Part shown: piece after piece, positions 45,036 through 54,150 of the stretch
Layout: each line of letters opens with the position of its first letter
How positions within the stretch are numbered: the stretch's first letter is position 1
Assembly: GCF_003574735.1 (NCBI RefSeq)
Contig: NZ_QORW01000004.1
Coordinates: 124,001-188,000, forward strand
DNA length: 64,000 bases
Direction of reading: 5' to 3'
Source of the DNA: Dongia deserti
Lineage (GTDB): Bacteria; Pseudomonadota; Alphaproteobacteria; Dongiales; Dongiaceae
Notes under the pieces: model-generated
The model's database searches: none
The model's input: the letters and a program-made list of their open reading frames with translations, nothing else
What the model was told of the DNA's origin: nothing
Translations under genes and position numbers: made by a program

Positions 45036-46307
45036 TTACCGGTCGCCCGGGTCCTCGTCCTCGTAATAGAACTCCGGCAGCGGGTCGGCGCGCGGGTCGA
45101 GGGCGCCGGCGATCGCCGAAGTGGACGGCACCGGCACGAATTTCGATTGCTCTTCCGCGGGCTTGGCGGCCCGGCGGCTCATGCGCCAGCGCGTATAGAT
45201 CGCCAGGATGATGGCGATACTCGAGATAAATACGAACAAGCCCGAGGGCCCCATCGCCATAAAGGACGAGGCGACCAGCGGCCCGGCGGTCGCGCCGACT
45301 GCCCAGGCTAGCAGCATGCCGCTGTTGGCGGCCACCATCTGGCTCTTGTCGATGTAATCGAAGGCATGGGCGACGGCGGTCGGATAGATGGTTGCCAGGA
45401 ATCCGCCGAGCAGCAGGTTGGCGGTGGCGAGTAGAAGGAAGTTGCCCTGGGCGAGGCTGAACGCCCCCAACAGGACTGCAGCGATAACGGCTGACAGCAG
45501 AACGCCGAATAATACCGTCCTTCGGTCGAATTTGTCGCTCAGTCGCCCTATCGGCCATTGCAGCAGGAAACCGCCGATGATCGGTGCCCCCATGAAGATC
45601 GAGTTCTCGAATACCGACAGGCCGATCTGGGTCCCGTAGACCGCCCCCAGGGCGTAGAGCGAGCCGCTCATCAGCCCCGCCCCGGCCGTGGCGACCGTGC
45701 CGAGCGGCGATGCGTCATAGAGACCGGCCAGGCTCATGGTCTTGATGCTGCCCAGCTCCGGCCCGGCCACCCGGGTCATTACCACCGGCACCAGGGACAG
45801 GGAGGTCAGCAGGGCGCCCAGGCAGAAGAGCTCGAGCCCCGCCGTGTCGTCGAGGTTGATGGCGAGCTGCCCGATGCCGGAGGAGACGTAGATGGTCAGG
45901 GTGTACATCGACAGCACCCGGCCGCGCAGCTCGTTAGGGCTGCGGACGTTCAGCCAGCTTTCGATCACCGCATAGAGACCCGCCATGCAGAACCCGACGG
46001 CGGCCCGCATCAGTCCCCAGACCGGGATGTTGAAGACCAGCGCATGGATCATGATCGCCCCGGTCAAGATGGCGGCGAAGGCGGCAAAGGCTCGGATGTG
46101 GCCCACCTGGCCAATGATCCGCTGCGCCACGAAGCTGCCGCCCATGAAGCCGGCGTAGTACGCCGACATCACGTAGCCGGCGACCTGCGGCTCGATCCCC
46201 TCCAGGTTCATGCGGATCGGCAGCAAAAGGCCGAGCAGGCCGACGCCCAGCGCCATCAACCCGGCCCCCAGCAGGAGCGAAAAGACCGTGCGCAGCGCGC
46301 TGATCAT
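45036..46307 (-). CDS. MFS transporter
   Basis: 423 residues with 12 predicted membrane helices. The loop 2-3 motif (FVAQRIIGQVGHIRAF) and the half-way repeat LQWPIGRLSDKFDRRTV are typical of the major facilitator superfamily, in particular of the YcaD/UMF-like group. The substrate is unknown. The C-terminal ~50 residues are acidic and polar. It is divergent from the HIT gene, with a C/G-run repeat between. Confidence 0.85.
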   Translation of the reverse strand: MISALRTVFSLLLGAGLMALGVGLLGLLLPIRMNLEGIEPQVAGYVMSAYYAGFMGGSFVAQRIIGQVGHIRAFAAFAAILTGAIMIHALVFNIPVWGLMRAAVGFCMAGLYAVIESWLNVRSPNELRGRVLSMYTLTIYVSSGIGQLAINLDDTAGLELFCLGALLTSLSLVPVVMTRVAGPELGSIKTMSLAGLYDASPLGTVATAGAGLMSGSLYALGAVYGTQIGLSVFENSIFMGAPIIGGFLLQWPIGRLSDKFDRRTVLFGVLLSAVIAAVLLGAFSLAQGNFLLLATANLLLGGFLATIYPTAVAHAFDYIDKSQMVAANSGMLLAWAVGATAGPLVASSFMAMGPSGLFVFISSIAIILAIYTRWRMSRRAAKPAEEQSKFVPVPSTSAIAGALDPRADPLPEFYYEDEDPGDR

Positions 46308-46332
46308 CAGACTGCGCGCCCGCCAAAAAATC

Positions 46333-46366
46333 CCTTCCCCTCCTTGCGGGGGAAGGAGCGTTTTTT
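46333..46366. repeat. C/G-run hairpin with T-run, dispersed-repeat type
   Basis: CCTTCCCC, a short loop, and GGGGGAAGG form a stem that is followed by GCGTTTTTTG on the plus strand and preceded by AAAAAA, so it could act in either direction. It lies 25 bases upstream of the MFS start, where a terminator for the MFS gene is not needed. It resembles the element at 36580. Confidence 0.5.
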
Positions 46367-46556
46367 GCAGCTCACCCTTTCATATGCGGTAGCCCTGCCC
46401 CACGAGGGGTGAAGGAGACGGCTCACAAGCGAAAAGATAGCAAGCGGAAACGGCCGCTTCGGATTGACGGGGTGATGCATGAGGCTAGGCTGGACACGCG
46501 TGATTCGGGGCGGGAAATAGCCCAGCGTCCGTTCCCGGCGCAATAGAGAGTTTCTC

Positions 46557-46976
46557 ATGACGACATTCGCTTTACATGCGCAGCTGGCGGCCGATGGCCT
46601 GTTCCTGGCGGACTGGCCGCTGAGCCGGTTGCTGCGCATGAACGACGCCGCCTATCCATGGCTGATCCTGGTGCCGCGGCTGACCGACGCACGGGAGATC
46701 GTCGACCTGTCCGCCGCCGACCGGGTGCGGCTGATGGACGAGATCGCCTGGGCCAGCCAGGCGCTCAAGGACCAGCAGCGCCCCGACAAGATCAACGTCG
46801 GCGCCCTCGGCAACGTAGTGCCACAGCTCCACATCCACGTGCTGGGGCGGTTCAAGGATGACCCAGCTTGGCCGAAGCCGGTCTGGGGCCACGCCGCGCC
46901 GATCCGGTTCGAGGCCGCCGATGCCGCGCGCGAGATCGAGACCTGGCGCACGGCGCTCTCCCCCTACGGTGCGTAG
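46557..46976 (+). CDS. HIT-family protein
   Basis: 139 residues with the histidine triad QLHIHVLGR (HxHxxx pattern) at about residue 90 and a short N-terminal beta part. HIT proteins hydrolyse or transfer nucleotides, e.g. adenosine-phosphoramidate. The third histidine of a classical HxHxH triad is replaced by leucine-glycine, as in some HIT branches. Its 3' end overlaps a small membrane gene on the other strand by 13 bases. Confidence 0.85.
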   Translation: MTTFALHAQLAADGLFLADWPLSRLLRMNDAAYPWLILVPRLTDAREIVDLSAADRVRLMDEIAWASQALKDQQRPDKINVGALGNVVPQLHIHVLGRFKDDPAWPKPVWGHAAPIRFEAADAAREIETWRTALSPYGA

Positions 46977-47182
46977 TTGCGGCCGAACGGACGGCCGGTC
47001 AGCAGCGACACCAGATGCGCGAGCATGATCAAGGCAACGGCGACCGCCAGGAACTGAACGCCCAGCCATGGCACCACCGGCAGCCAGCGCCGCTCGAACG
47101 GGCGTCGCATCTGCCAGTTGGCGAACGCAGCCAAAGCCACCGCAATGACCAGCGCCGCGACGGTTGCGCCCACCTCCGGCAT
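46964..47182 (-). CDS. Small membrane protein, hypothetical
   Basis: 72 residues with two hydrophobic helices (VAALVIAVALAAFANW and FLAVAVALIMLAHLVSLL) separated by RRPFERRW. The start is 2 bases after the stop of the MTA/SAH nucleosidase gene, so it is probably co-transcribed downstream of it. No family name assigned. Confidence 0.6.
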   Translation of the reverse strand: MPEVGATVAALVIAVALAAFANWQMRRPFERRWLPVVPWLGVQFLAVAVALIMLAHLVSLLTGRPFGRNYAP

Positions 47183-47184
47183 CC

Positions 47185-47958
47185 TTACAGCACCGAGACG
47201 ATACGCGTGACGACCTCGGCGGCCGCTGGCGCGACTGCGCGCAGGAACTTAGGGAAGTCGAGATGGCTATCCGCGCCGGCGAGATCGCTCAAGGAGCGGA
47301 TGACGATGCACGGAATGCCGATCAGCTCCGTAGCCTGGGCGACGGCGGCGCCTTCCATCTCCACCGCCAGGGCGGCATGGTCGCGGCGCAGGCGCTCGCG
47401 CACCTCCTCGCTGTTGATAAACTGGTCGCCGCTAACAATTGGGCCGAAGGCAATGCGCGGCGGCCGCTCCGTCTCGACCCCAAGGTCCGGCGGCAAGGGC
47501 GGCAGCTTGATGTCCTTCACCACGCCACCGATGCGCATCAGCAGCTCCGGCGACAGATCGAACGCGATGCGGTCGCGCGCCTCGCCGATCGGCGGCACGC
47601 CGGGGCGGAAGTTGCGGATGCCCTGATTGGTGAGATGGCCGTAGTCGTGCTGAATGAGGCGATCCGCGATGACCACGTCGCCGATCGCCAGTGCCGGATC
47701 GATACCGCCGGCGACGCCGCACACCACGATGGCGCGGCAGTCGAACGATTTGGCGATGAGTGTCGCGATCGCCGCGGATGCGACCTTGCCGACTCCGCTC
47801 TCCGCCAAGGCGACACTGTGACCTTCCAGCTTTCCGGTGGTGACCGGCAGGGTTCCGATCACGTGGGCTTCGACATCCGTCAGGCGATGAAACAGCGCAT
47901 CCCGCTCCTCCACCAGGGGCGAGAGCAAGGCGATCGGGCGTTCGGGAATGGCATTCAT
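47185..47958 (-). CDS. 5'-Methylthioadenosine/S-adenosylhomocysteine nucleosidase-type phosphorylase-fold protein
   Basis: 257 residues. Features of the nucleoside hydrolase/phosphorylase family: SGVGKVASA, GVAGGIDPALAIGDVV, the catalytic region VSGDQFI, the substrate-contacting VEMEGAAVAQ and the aspartate in IRSLSDLAG. It removes adenine from MTA and SAH, products of methylation and polyamine reactions. It follows a stem-loop after the fasciclin gene and precedes a small membrane protein. Confidence 0.85.
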   Translation of the reverse strand: MNAIPERPIALLSPLVEERDALFHRLTDVEAHVIGTLPVTTGKLEGHSVALAESGVGKVASAAIATLIAKSFDCRAIVVCGVAGGIDPALAIGDVVIADRLIQHDYGHLTNQGIRNFRPGVPPIGEARDRIAFDLSPELLMRIGGVVKDIKLPPLPPDLGVETERPPRIAFGPIVSGDQFINSEEVRERLRRDHAALAVEMEGAAVAQATELIGIPCIVIRSLSDLAGADSHLDFPKFLRAVAPAAAEVVTRIVSVL

Positions 47959-47988
47959 GGATCGGCGCTGCGGAAGGACAGTGAAGAA

Positions 47989-48045
47989 AGGCGGCCCCTA
48001 CCCCGCCCTTGCCCGCCAACGCGGAAGGGCGGCTCAAGGCCGCCT
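47989..48045. repeat. Nested inverted repeat between two genes
   Basis: Outer arms AGGCGGCC and GGCCGCCT (8 bp) enclose inner arms CCGCCCTT and AAGGGCGG (8 bp). This makes a bulged long hairpin in the 130-base gap between the fasciclin gene and the nucleosidase gene. No T-run follows on the minus strand. It could limit read-through or stabilise the upstream mRNA. Confidence 0.6.
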
Positions 48046-48087
48046 GTCACTCTATCCGAAGCGTCCCGGCCGGCGCCAGCCTTCGGA

Positions 48088-48597
48088 TCAGCGCCCGAGC
48101 GCGTGATCCAGGACGTAGAGCATCTTGCCGTCCGGCAACCGGCGCACGTCCAGCGCCTCCGCATCACCGACCAGCAGCTCTTCGCCCGTCGCGTCAATGG
48201 TCAAGGGGCGGCCATCGAGCGTGATGACGGAGATCCGCTTGCCCGCGATGTCATCCGGGGACAGCAATGAATCGGTTGCACCCCGCGCCAGGAAGGCACG
48301 ACGGCGTTCACTGGTCCCGGGGGACAGCAGTTCCTTCAGCTCGTCCGTCGGCAAGGTTTCGAAAGCGGCATCCGACGGCACGAAGAGAGTTTGCGGAGCC
48401 TTGCCGAAATTCTCGAGGCCCCCCAACTTCATCATGCGAGTCCAGGTCTGAATACCGTTGGTCGTAACATCCGCCACACGCGTCGCCTCGGGCTGCGTGC
48501 CAATATGCATGGTCATGGCCTGCGAGTGACGTTCGACGACGACGCCCGCGCCCACGATCAATAGACAAGTTGCCGTAATCAACATGGATATGCGCAT
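48088..48597 (-). CDS. Exported fasciclin-domain protein
   Basis: 169 residues. A signal peptide (residues 1-~27) is followed by one fasciclin (FAS1) domain: TLFVPSDAAFETLP is the family's H1 motif and LYVLDHAL the closing one. FAS1 proteins mediate adhesion at the cell surface or in the periplasm. GGAGGAGG precedes the ATG at 48597. Confidence 0.85.
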   Translation of the reverse strand: MRISMLITATCLLIVGAGVVVERHSQAMTMHIGTQPEATRVADVTTNGIQTWTRMMKLGGLENFGKAPQTLFVPSDAAFETLPTDELKELLSPGTSERRRAFLARGATDSLLSPDDIAGKRISVITLDGRPLTIDATGEELLVGDAEALDVRRLPDGKMLYVLDHALGR

Positions 48598-48837
48598 TGG
48601 GTCCTCCTCCGCGCGAAACGCGTTTTGATATAGTTACACTTACGCGACAGACAATGATTGGATCATCACGGAGTTGTTTCGTGTGTGATCCCGGTCACAG
48701 GCACACCGCCAATACCGCTATTTTTGATCGGCTTTTGACGAGGAGCTGAGAGGAAGTGTGACAACGAACAGCGCAGACAAATCCCCCGCCGCGATGTGGT
48801 CTCGCAGCGCTACGCGATCGAGTCCGTTGAGCCGACG

Positions 48838-49284
48838 ATGAGCGAGTTGGTCGAGCAGCTCCTGGCGAAGTCGCAGGACGAGCTGGATGCCTTATTCAGC
48901 GCGCACGCGGCGGGACCGATTCCGGATGGTTTCGTGGAGGGTACCCTGATTGTGGCGCCCGGCACCAAGTTTACCGTAGGCATCGCCAGGTTGGTGAAAG
49001 TTTTCGCCTGGAAAGGCAAGGTGTTCGACGCGGAGACCGGAACGTTACGCAACCGTATCCTGCCGTTCGGCATCGACAGTGTTCCCGCCACGGTCTACCG
49101 GGCGCCAAGCTTGCTCGATCAGAAGGAATGCATCGTCCTCGACTATTCCCGGACATCGATCGTGGCGCGGCGGATCCGCGACGAGATTCGGCTGATCGCG
49201 CCCGGTGTCTATCTCGGCAAGGCCTATTGGAATGACTCTTGGCTGGTCGACTTCGCGCTCGCGTTCAGGAGCGACGGGCGTTGA
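48838..49284 (+). CDS. Uncharacterised conserved-looking protein
   Basis: 148 residues from the ATG at 48838; a GTG at 48796 in frame is possible. The N-terminus MSELVEQLLAKS is helical, and the rest looks like beta-strands (IVAPGTKFTVG, YRAPSLLDQKECIVLDYS, PGVYLGKAYWNDSWLVDFALAF). I recognise a lipocalin-like look but no family. It converges with and overlaps the end of the glycosylase gene by 20 bases. Confidence 0.55.
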   Translation: MSELVEQLLAKSQDELDALFSAHAAGPIPDGFVEGTLIVAPGTKFTVGIARLVKVFAWKGKVFDAETGTLRNRILPFGIDSVPATVYRAPSLLDQKECIVLDYSRTSIVARRIRDEIRLIAPGVYLGKAYWNDSWLVDFALAFRSDGR

Positions 49285-49825
49285 TTCGTCGCGCGCCGCT
49301 GACGTACGGGTTGCCGCGCTCGTAGAAACGGCGCAAGTGATGCGCTTCGCGGCTGATGCCGATCCGCACGCTCTCGTCGATCGCTCCAGTCGGCAGCGAC
49401 GATGTTGCGAGCCACAACGGACCTTTGACGCAGAGATCGACGCCGTCGAGTTCCCGGCCGATCGCAAGCGCGGTCGCCAGCCGGCCGGGCCCGCGCGCCA
49501 GGTCACGCACCTTGTCCGTGCCGCGGCGACGCTGCATCAACGGGATTCCTTCCAGCGGCTCCAGCGCACGAATGAGGATGCCAGCGCCGACTCCCGCCGG
49601 CTCGCTGCTCACGTTGAAGCAGTAGCAAGAGCCATAGGCCATGTAGACGTAGCCGTGACCGGGCCGCAGGAACATGGAGCGCCGGGCCGGCGTCTCGCCG
49701 CGATAGGCATGGCTGCTGGCATCGCCGGGCGGATAGGCTTCGGTCTCGACGATCCGGCCGCTCGCGCGCCCGTCGGGATGATCTCGCACCAGGATCTTGC
49801 CGATCAGGAAGCGCGCCATAGCCAT
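49265..49825 (-). CDS. DNA-3-methyladenine glycosylase
   Basis: 186 residues of the AAG/MPG family: GRIVETEAYPPGD holds the catalytic glutamate, and HAYRGETPARRSMF and YVYMAYGSCYCFNV are conserved. It removes alkylated purines. The frame is open upstream to 49889, and sequence there (RRSELPSDS before MAMARFLIGK) still resembles the family's N-terminus, but no ATG, GTG or TTG exists in it. The true start may therefore be a rare codon, or the N-terminus may be shortened. Confidence 0.8.
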   Translation of the reverse strand: MAMARFLIGKILVRDHPDGRASGRIVETEAYPPGDASSHAYRGETPARRSMFLRPGHGYVYMAYGSCYCFNVSSEPAGVGAGILIRALEPLEGIPLMQRRRGTDKVRDLARGPGRLATALAIGRELDGVDLCVKGPLWLATSSLPTGAIDESVRIGISREAHHLRRFYERGNPYVSGARRINARRS

Positions 49826-49894
49826 CGAGTCCGACGGCAGCTCGCTGCGTCGGACTAGCCGATAGCGGAGTGGCCTGTGCTGTATGGGCGGGCC

Positions 49895-50449
49895 TTAGGC
49901 TGAATGCGCCGCCACACTCGCGGTGACGATCGGCGCGGCTCCGCGACGCGCATTCGCGTTGGCGGGATGGCGCAGTTCCATCACCGTGGGGCGTCCATCG
50001 GACGCCGGCTGGTACCAGGCACTGAATTCCTTGAGCGCGGCGAGATAGCCGTCGATCGCCTTGCCCTCCGGCAGCTCCACGGAATCGATGCCGCAGCGAG
50101 TCATGAACAGGTACTGGTCGCGCAGGATGGTGCCGACAGCGCGCAGCTCACCCTCGTAGCCGAGCTTGTCGCGCAGGATGCGCGCCTGCGAAAACGCGCG
50201 CCCGTCGGTGAATTTCGGGAACTCGACCTCGATCAGCGACAGACGATGCACGTCCTCGCCGAGGGCAAGCGCCGGTTCGTCGTTCTTCAACCGCACGCCG
50301 ATCGGCGCGTTGCGGCCCCGCAGGACCTCGCTCTCCGCTTGCCAGCGCTTGAGGCTGACGGTCACCGGCCCCTCGGCCGGGATCGCCGCATCGTCGCCGA
50401 CGAAGCGCCAGTTATTCGGCTGCAGTGCGCCGTGCTGGAGCAGGGCCAT
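49895..50449 (-). CDS. DUF934 family protein of the sulfite reductase operon
   Basis: 184 residues from the ATG at 50449 after GGAGG. Typical lines: VEFPKFTDGRAFSQARILRD and LGYEGELRAVGTILRDQ. Known only as an associated protein of alphaproteobacterial sulfite reductase clusters. It overlaps the end of the reductase gene by 38 bases, so translation is linked. Confidence 0.85.
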   Translation of the reverse strand: MALLQHGALQPNNWRFVGDDAAIPAEGPVTVSLKRWQAESEVLRGRNAPIGVRLKNDEPALALGEDVHRLSLIEVEFPKFTDGRAFSQARILRDKLGYEGELRAVGTILRDQYLFMTRCGIDSVELPEGKAIDGYLAALKEFSAWYQPASDGRPTVMELRHPANANARRGAAPIVTASVAAHSA

Positions 50450-52094
50450 AGAGTGCCTCCTTGAAGGGATCCACGCCGGCGCGGCGGACATAGTCCAGGA
50501 ACCGCTCGCTGCGGTCGGTGCGATTGGCGAGATAGGTATTGATGATGGTGTCGATCGCCGGAACGATGTCGTCCTCCGAGAACGCCGCGCCAACGATCTT
50601 GCCGAGCGAGGCATCGTCCTTGGACGAGCCGCCGACTGTGACCTGGTAGAATTCCTGCCCCTGCTTGTCGACGCCCAGGATGCCGATGTGGCCGACATGA
50701 TGGTGTCCGCAGGCATTGATGCAGCCGGAGATGTTGAGGCGCAGATCGCCGATCTCGTCCAGCTTGCGCGGGTCGCTGAAGTGCCGAGAGAGACGCTGCG
50801 CGACCGGGATCGAGCGCGCGTTTGCGAGGTTGCAGTAATCCAGCCCCGGGCAGGCGATGATGTCGCTGATGAAGCCGAGATTGGAGGTAGCGAGCCTTGC
50901 CGACTTGAGACGCTGCCATAGCGCGAAGAGGTCGCGCTTGCGCACGTTCGGGAAGACGATGTTCTGATGGTGAGTGACGCGCACTTCGCCCAACGAGAAC
51001 TTGTCGGCAAGGTCTGCCAGCAGGTCCATCTGGTCGGCCGACGCGTCGCCCGGTGCGCCGCCTTCCGGCTTCAGCGAGGCGTTGACGATGGCATAGCCCG
51101 GCACCTTGTGCTTCACCAGGTTTACGCGGGCCCAGCGCGCGAAGTCCGGGTTCTCGAGCTTCGCCGTCTCGAAGGCGGGGTCGACGTCGGGCAGCGCCTC
51201 ATAAGCCGGCGGCGCGAAGTAGCGGTGGATCCGATCGATCTCCGCCTGCGGCAGGTGCAGCGGGCCGTCCTTGATCTTCTCCCACTCCTCCTCGACCATC
51301 TGGCCGAACTTCTCGCCGCCGGTTGCCTGGACCAGGATCTTGATGCGCGCCTTGTAGATGTTGTCGCGCCGACCGAGCAGGTTGTAGGTGCGGAGGATCG
51401 CCTCGAGATACGAGAGCAGGTGCTCCTTGGGCAGGAACTTGCGGATCGCAACGCCGATGATCGGCGTGCGGCCGAGGCCACCACCGACCCACACTTCAAA
51501 CCCGGTCTCACCCGCCTCGTTCTGCACGATGCGCAGGCCGATATCGTGCACGCGCACGGCGGCGCGGTCGTCGGGTGCACCGGTCACCGCGATCTTGAAC
51601 TTGCGCGGCAGGTAGGAGAACTCCGGATGGAAGGTCGACCACTGCCGCACGATCTCCGCCCAGATGCGCGGATCCTCGATCTCGTCGGCGGCAACGCCGG
51701 CGAACTGGTCGGCGGTCACGTTGCGGATGCAGTTGCCGCTGGTCTGGATGGCATGCATCTCGACCTCGGCCAGGTGCTGCAGGATGTCCGGCACGTCGCC
51801 AAGCTGCGGCCAGTTGAACTGGATGTTCTGGCGCGTGGTGAAATGGCCGAAGCCGCGATCATAGCGCCGCGCGATGTGGGCCAGCTTGCGCATCTGCTTC
51901 GAGTTGAGCACGCCGTACGGCACTGCGATGCGCAGCATGTAGGCGTGCAACTGCAGATAAAGCCCGTTCTTCAGACGCAGGGGACGGAACTGGTCCTCCG
52001 TCAGCTCGCCTGCGAGGCGACGCGTGACCTGGCCGCGGAACTGCTCAACCCGTTCCCGGACGATGGTGGCGTCGAATTCGTCATAACGATACAT
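50412..52094 (-). CDS. cysI: Nitrite/sulfite reductase (hemoprotein, CysI-like)
   Basis: 560 residues, two ferredoxin-nitrite/sulfite reductase repeats. The siroheme-[4Fe-4S] cysteines are in CPGLDYCNLANA and ISGCINACGHHHVGH. It reduces sulfite to sulfide using electrons from a ferredoxin or a separate flavoprotein; no NADPH-subunit gene is adjacent. Assignment to sulfite, not nitrite, rests on the neighbours (cysG, DUF2849, DUF934). Order: cysG, DUF2849, cysI, DUF934. Confidence 0.88.
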   Translation of the reverse strand: MYRYDEFDATIVRERVEQFRGQVTRRLAGELTEDQFRPLRLKNGLYLQLHAYMLRIAVPYGVLNSKQMRKLAHIARRYDRGFGHFTTRQNIQFNWPQLGDVPDILQHLAEVEMHAIQTSGNCIRNVTADQFAGVAADEIEDPRIWAEIVRQWSTFHPEFSYLPRKFKIAVTGAPDDRAAVRVHDIGLRIVQNEAGETGFEVWVGGGLGRTPIIGVAIRKFLPKEHLLSYLEAILRTYNLLGRRDNIYKARIKILVQATGGEKFGQMVEEEWEKIKDGPLHLPQAEIDRIHRYFAPPAYEALPDVDPAFETAKLENPDFARWARVNLVKHKVPGYAIVNASLKPEGGAPGDASADQMDLLADLADKFSLGEVRVTHHQNIVFPNVRKRDLFALWQRLKSARLATSNLGFISDIIACPGLDYCNLANARSIPVAQRLSRHFSDPRKLDEIGDLRLNISGCINACGHHHVGHIGILGVDKQGQEFYQVTVGGSSKDDASLGKIVGAAFSEDDIVPAIDTIINTYLANRTDRSERFLDYVRRAGVDPFKEALYGPAPARRTAAE

Positions 52095-52101
52095 GGTGCA
52101 C

Positions 52102-52410
52102 TCAACCTGAAATCTGGCCGGTCCAGGAGCCCTGGTCCGGCTCGAAGGTCGGCTTGTGGTCGGCGCGGATGCGCTCGCGCGCGCTGGTCGGCTTCGGGCC
52201 CGCCTCGGTCACGGCGACGTCGAACAGATAAGGTTCGACCACGATGCGCGCCTTCACCGATTCCTTGCTCTCGATCAGCGCGGCATCTGCGCTTTCCTTG
52301 TCGGGCCACACCGCGCCGTCGGTGAAATTCGGCGACCAGCTCTTGCCGGCGGTGAAATAGACCACTGCACCGTCCAACAGGCGGTTCGCGGTGATCATCT
52401 GTGATGCCAT
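52102..52410 (-). CDS. DUF2849 protein
   Basis: About 102 residues. Recognised as the small protein that sits between cysG and the sulfite reductase in many alphaproteobacteria; RLLDGAVVYFTAGKSWSPNF is characteristic. Start at 52410 or 52416 (two ATG; GGAAGAG fits the inner one better). Function unknown. Confidence 0.8.
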   Translation of the reverse strand: MASQMITANRLLDGAVVYFTAGKSWSPNFTDGAVWPDKESADAALIESKESVKARIVVEPYLFDVAVTEAGPKPTSARERIRADHKPTFEPDQGSWTGQISG

Positions 52411-52423
52411 AGCCATCTCTTCC

Positions 52424-53821
52424 CTACTCCGCCGCGGCCCTGAGCTCGGCGCGCAGGCCCGCTTCCGCGGCGCGCGTCACCTCGCCGATCACCAGCAAGG
52501 CTGGACCGGCCACGCCGTGATGGCGGATCAGGTCTGCAGCATCCCGCAATTCACCCTTGATCACGCGCTGATCCCAGCGCGTGCCGTTTTCCACGATCGC
52601 GATCGGTGTCGTTGCGCTCAATCCGGCTTCGATCAGCTTGCCAGCGACCTCGCCCGCTGCGCTCACGCCCATATAGACCACGATCGTCTGACGCGGATTG
52701 GCGAGTGCGCGCCAATCGAGATCGGAAATTCCATCCTTGGAATGGCCACTGACGAACACGACGCTCGAGGCGTGGTCGCGATGAGTCAGCGGGAAACCGG
52801 CATAGGCAGCGCAGCCGGTTGCGGCGGTGATGCCCGGCACGACCTCGACGCAGATGCCGGCGGCCACCAGTGCATCCAGTTCCTCGCCGCCGCGGCCGAA
52901 CAGGAAAGGATCGCCGCCTTTGAGGCGCACGACATGGCGGCCTGCCTTCGCCTCGTCGATCAGCAGCGCGTTGATCTCGGCCTGCGGCAGTGTGTGATCG
53001 CCCTTGCTCTTGCCCACGAAAATGCGGCGCGCGTCGCGGCGCGCATATTCCAGCACTGAAGGATCGACCAGTTTGTCATAGACGATGACGTCCGCCTCGC
53101 GCAGCGCCCTCGCCGCGCGCAGGGTCAGCAATTCCGGATCGCCGGGCCCTGCCCCGACCAGCGACACGCGGCCGGTCTCGGCCTTCGGCTCACCACGGTT
53201 GACAGCGCGGATCAGGTCGCGGGTCGCGCGCTTCTCGTCACCGGCAAGAACGGCAGCCGCGATCGGACCGCCCAGCACCTGATCCCAGAAGCGGCGGCGC
53301 GACGACGTGTTGCCAATGCGCCCCTGGATCGCGGAGCGGAAGCGCTGTGCGAACTGCGCCAGGCGCCCAAGGCCCGGCGGCAGCACGCTCTCGATCGCCG
53401 CGCGCACGCGCTGCGCAAGCACCGGCGATGCGCCATGGGTGGACACCGCAACCACGATATCGCCGCGATCGACGATCGCCGGCATGGTGAAGTCGCTGAG
53501 CTCCGGCCGGTCGACGATATTGAGCAGCTTGCCTGCGCGATGCGCCAGCTCCGCAACCGCGCGGTCCTGGCCTTCATCACCCGTCGCGCCGAACACCAGA
53601 TCAACGTCGGAGAGATCCGCAAGCGCGACTGCGCCTTGGATCAGATGTGCGCCGGTATCGGCGATTGCTGCCAACAGATCGGATGAAGGTTGATCCGCGC
53701 TGACGGTGACGCGCGCCCCGGCCGAGCCCAGCAGCCGCAGCTTGGCCGCCGCGGCGCTGCCAGCGCCGACGAGCAGGACCGGCCGGCCCTTGAGCTTCAG
53801 GAACAGTGGAAAACTGCGCAT
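52424..53821 (-). CDS. cysG: Siroheme synthase CysG (trifunctional)
   Basis: 465 residues. The N-terminal domain is a precorrin-2 dehydrogenase/ferrochelatase (VLLVGAGSAAAAKLRLL) and the C-terminal domain is uroporphyrinogen-III C-methyltransferase (VGAGPGDPELLTLRAA, RLKGGDPFLFGRGGEE, VPGITAATGCAAYAG). It makes siroheme for the reductase encoded downstream. First gene of the four-gene operon. Confidence 0.93.
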   Translation of the reverse strand: MRSFPLFLKLKGRPVLLVGAGSAAAAKLRLLGSAGARVTVSADQPSSDLLAAIADTGAHLIQGAVALADLSDVDLVFGATGDEGQDRAVAELAHRAGKLLNIVDRPELSDFTMPAIVDRGDIVVAVSTHGASPVLAQRVRAAIESVLPPGLGRLAQFAQRFRSAIQGRIGNTSSRRRFWDQVLGGPIAAAVLAGDEKRATRDLIRAVNRGEPKAETGRVSLVGAGPGDPELLTLRAARALREADVIVYDKLVDPSVLEYARRDARRIFVGKSKGDHTLPQAEINALLIDEAKAGRHVVRLKGGDPFLFGRGGEELDALVAAGICVEVVPGITAATGCAAYAGFPLTHRDHASSVVFVSGHSKDGISDLDWRALANPRQTIVVYMGVSAAGEVAGKLIEAGLSATTPIAIVENGTRWDQRVIKGELRDAADLIRHHGVAGPALLVIGEVTRAAEAGLRAELRAAAE

Positions 53822-54150
53822 CTAATTCCACACCCAGAATCGTGGAAAGACGCACGCGATGCGCCTTTTCCGACTAGTTAGGTCAGACATCCCGGTAAGT
53901 CAATTGTATTTTACAGTGTGAATTTGCGGCGCGCGTCGCAGCGGCCCTGTCGGCTTCGCCAACAAAGATCCCTGGTTTTTCTATTTATCATGTAATATCA
54001 ATTGCATATAGACTCGTCTGCCATCGATGTCAAAAAACACAATTACTCTATGTTATTTTATCCTGGCCCTAGCGGACGCAGGCTGCTGGCCCCCTCTCGC
54101 CCATTCCGCCCTGGCCCCTTATACTGATCTAGACAAATAGGATTCGATGG
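53822..54150. other. AT-rich divergent control region between cysG and zur
   Basis: About 330 bases, clearly poorer in G+C than the rest of the window. It contains two CAATTG-centred dyads, near 53899 and 53999, plus AATTACTCTATGTTATTTTA at 54040. Operators for a sulfur regulator and for Zur are expected here, but no site can be assigned by sight. Confidence 0.5.
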
